Assembly: GCA_950071955.1 (NCBI GenBank) | Contig: CATMOC010000168.1 | Span: 1 to 7,560, forward strand | Reading direction: 5' to 3' | Length of the DNA stretch: 7,560 nucleotides | From: an uncultured Mesorhizobium sp. | GTDB lineage: Bacteria; Pseudomonadota; Alphaproteobacteria; Rhizobiales; Rhizobiaceae | Shown: positions 7,382 to 7,560 of the stretch, one piece after another | Position numbering within the stretch: position 1 is the stretch's first letter | Layout: each line of letters opens with the position of its first letter | Translations under genes and position numbers: made by a program | Notes under the pieces: generated by a model | Seen by the model: only the letters and a program-made list of their open reading frames with translations | Told to the model about the DNA's origin: nothing | Databases searched by the model: none

Positions 7382-7560
7382 GGCTGCTTGGGGTCTCCCG
7401 ATACGCGGATCAAATGAACGGTGGTGACGGGGTTCTTTTCCAGAGTCTTGCGGAAAGCACGCCGGACCGCAATACGCCCCGCCTCGCGGACGAGATCGTC
7501 GTCCTTCCGTTTCTTGGCCTTGAGTTTCCGAACGGCGTCGAGCGCGGCCTCGATAGCCGC
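7378..7560 (-). CDS. rnj: Probable ribonuclease J, C-terminal end only
   Basis: The last 60 codons of a gene entering from the right window edge. The translation starts AAIEAALDAVRKLKAKKRKD, continues to VREAGRIAVRRAFRKTLEKN and PVTTVHLIRVSG, and ends DPKQP. This fits the small C-terminal domain of alphaproteobacterial RNase J (a basic helix, then R-R-A-x-R-x-x-x-x-x-x-x-K-P-V-x-x-V-x-x-x-x-V). RNase J is a metallo-beta-lactamase-fold 5' exonuclease/endonuclease of mRNA and rRNA; its catalytic part is outside the window. Two observations support the call: the family-like tail, and the ATGA overlap with an mce start, the neighbour I recall in rhizobia. Because only the tail is visible, the call is probable, not certain. 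Confidence 0.68.
   Translation of the reverse strand, partial: AAIEAALDAVRKLKAKKRKDDDLVREAGRIAVRRAFRKTLEKNPVTTVHLIRVSGDPKQP

Overview
The window reads as chromosomal DNA from a GC-rich alphaproteobacterium, most likely of the Hyphomicrobiales (rhizobial/Phyllobacteriaceae-like). The basis is protein-level resemblance remembered for PheS, alpha-type AddA/AddB, TrxA and RNase J, together with strongly GC-biased third codon positions. No tRNA, rRNA, CRISPR array or insertion sequence is visible.

Layout. On the + strand: the 3' part of pheS (1-959), a 157-nt spacer with a strong palindrome, and a two-gene type II toxin-antitoxin cassette (Phd/YefM-like antitoxin 1117-1404, PemK/MazF-like toxin 1401-1859) coupled by an ATGA overlap. 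A perfect 10-bp stem terminator (1882-1907) then separates this from a convergent minus-strand block. Read in its own direction, that block is: the last 60 codons of a probable RNase J gene (rnj, 7560-7378), a hybrid reading frame (7381-5840), addA (5843-2331) and trxA (2256-1933). rnj/hybrid and hybrid/addA are joined by 4-nt ATGA overlaps; trxA follows addA after 74 nt with its own strong ribosome binding site.

The most unusual object is the hybrid frame. Its first 19-20 codons are the start of a methylmalonyl-CoA/ethylmalonyl-CoA epimerase (mce), which usually follows rnj in rhizobia. From about codon 20 on it is the C-terminal half of AddB, including a complete-looking RecB-family nuclease domain. 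Roughly the first half of AddB and nearly all of Mce are missing. Either a deletion or rearrangement joined the rnj-mce and addBA-trxA loci, or the contig is a chimeric assembly; the sequence alone cannot decide.

The other flank is also atypical: pheS is followed by the TA cassette rather than pheT, and trxA ends the block rather than being followed by folC as I recall in rhizobia. Functionally the minus-strand block is DNA double-strand-break processing (AddAB) plus thioredoxin; pheS is translation; the TA pair is an accessory module. I found no convincing wholly new system. The items worth checking are the hybrid mce'-'addB junction and the Phd/PemK-like cassette with its palindromic operator.
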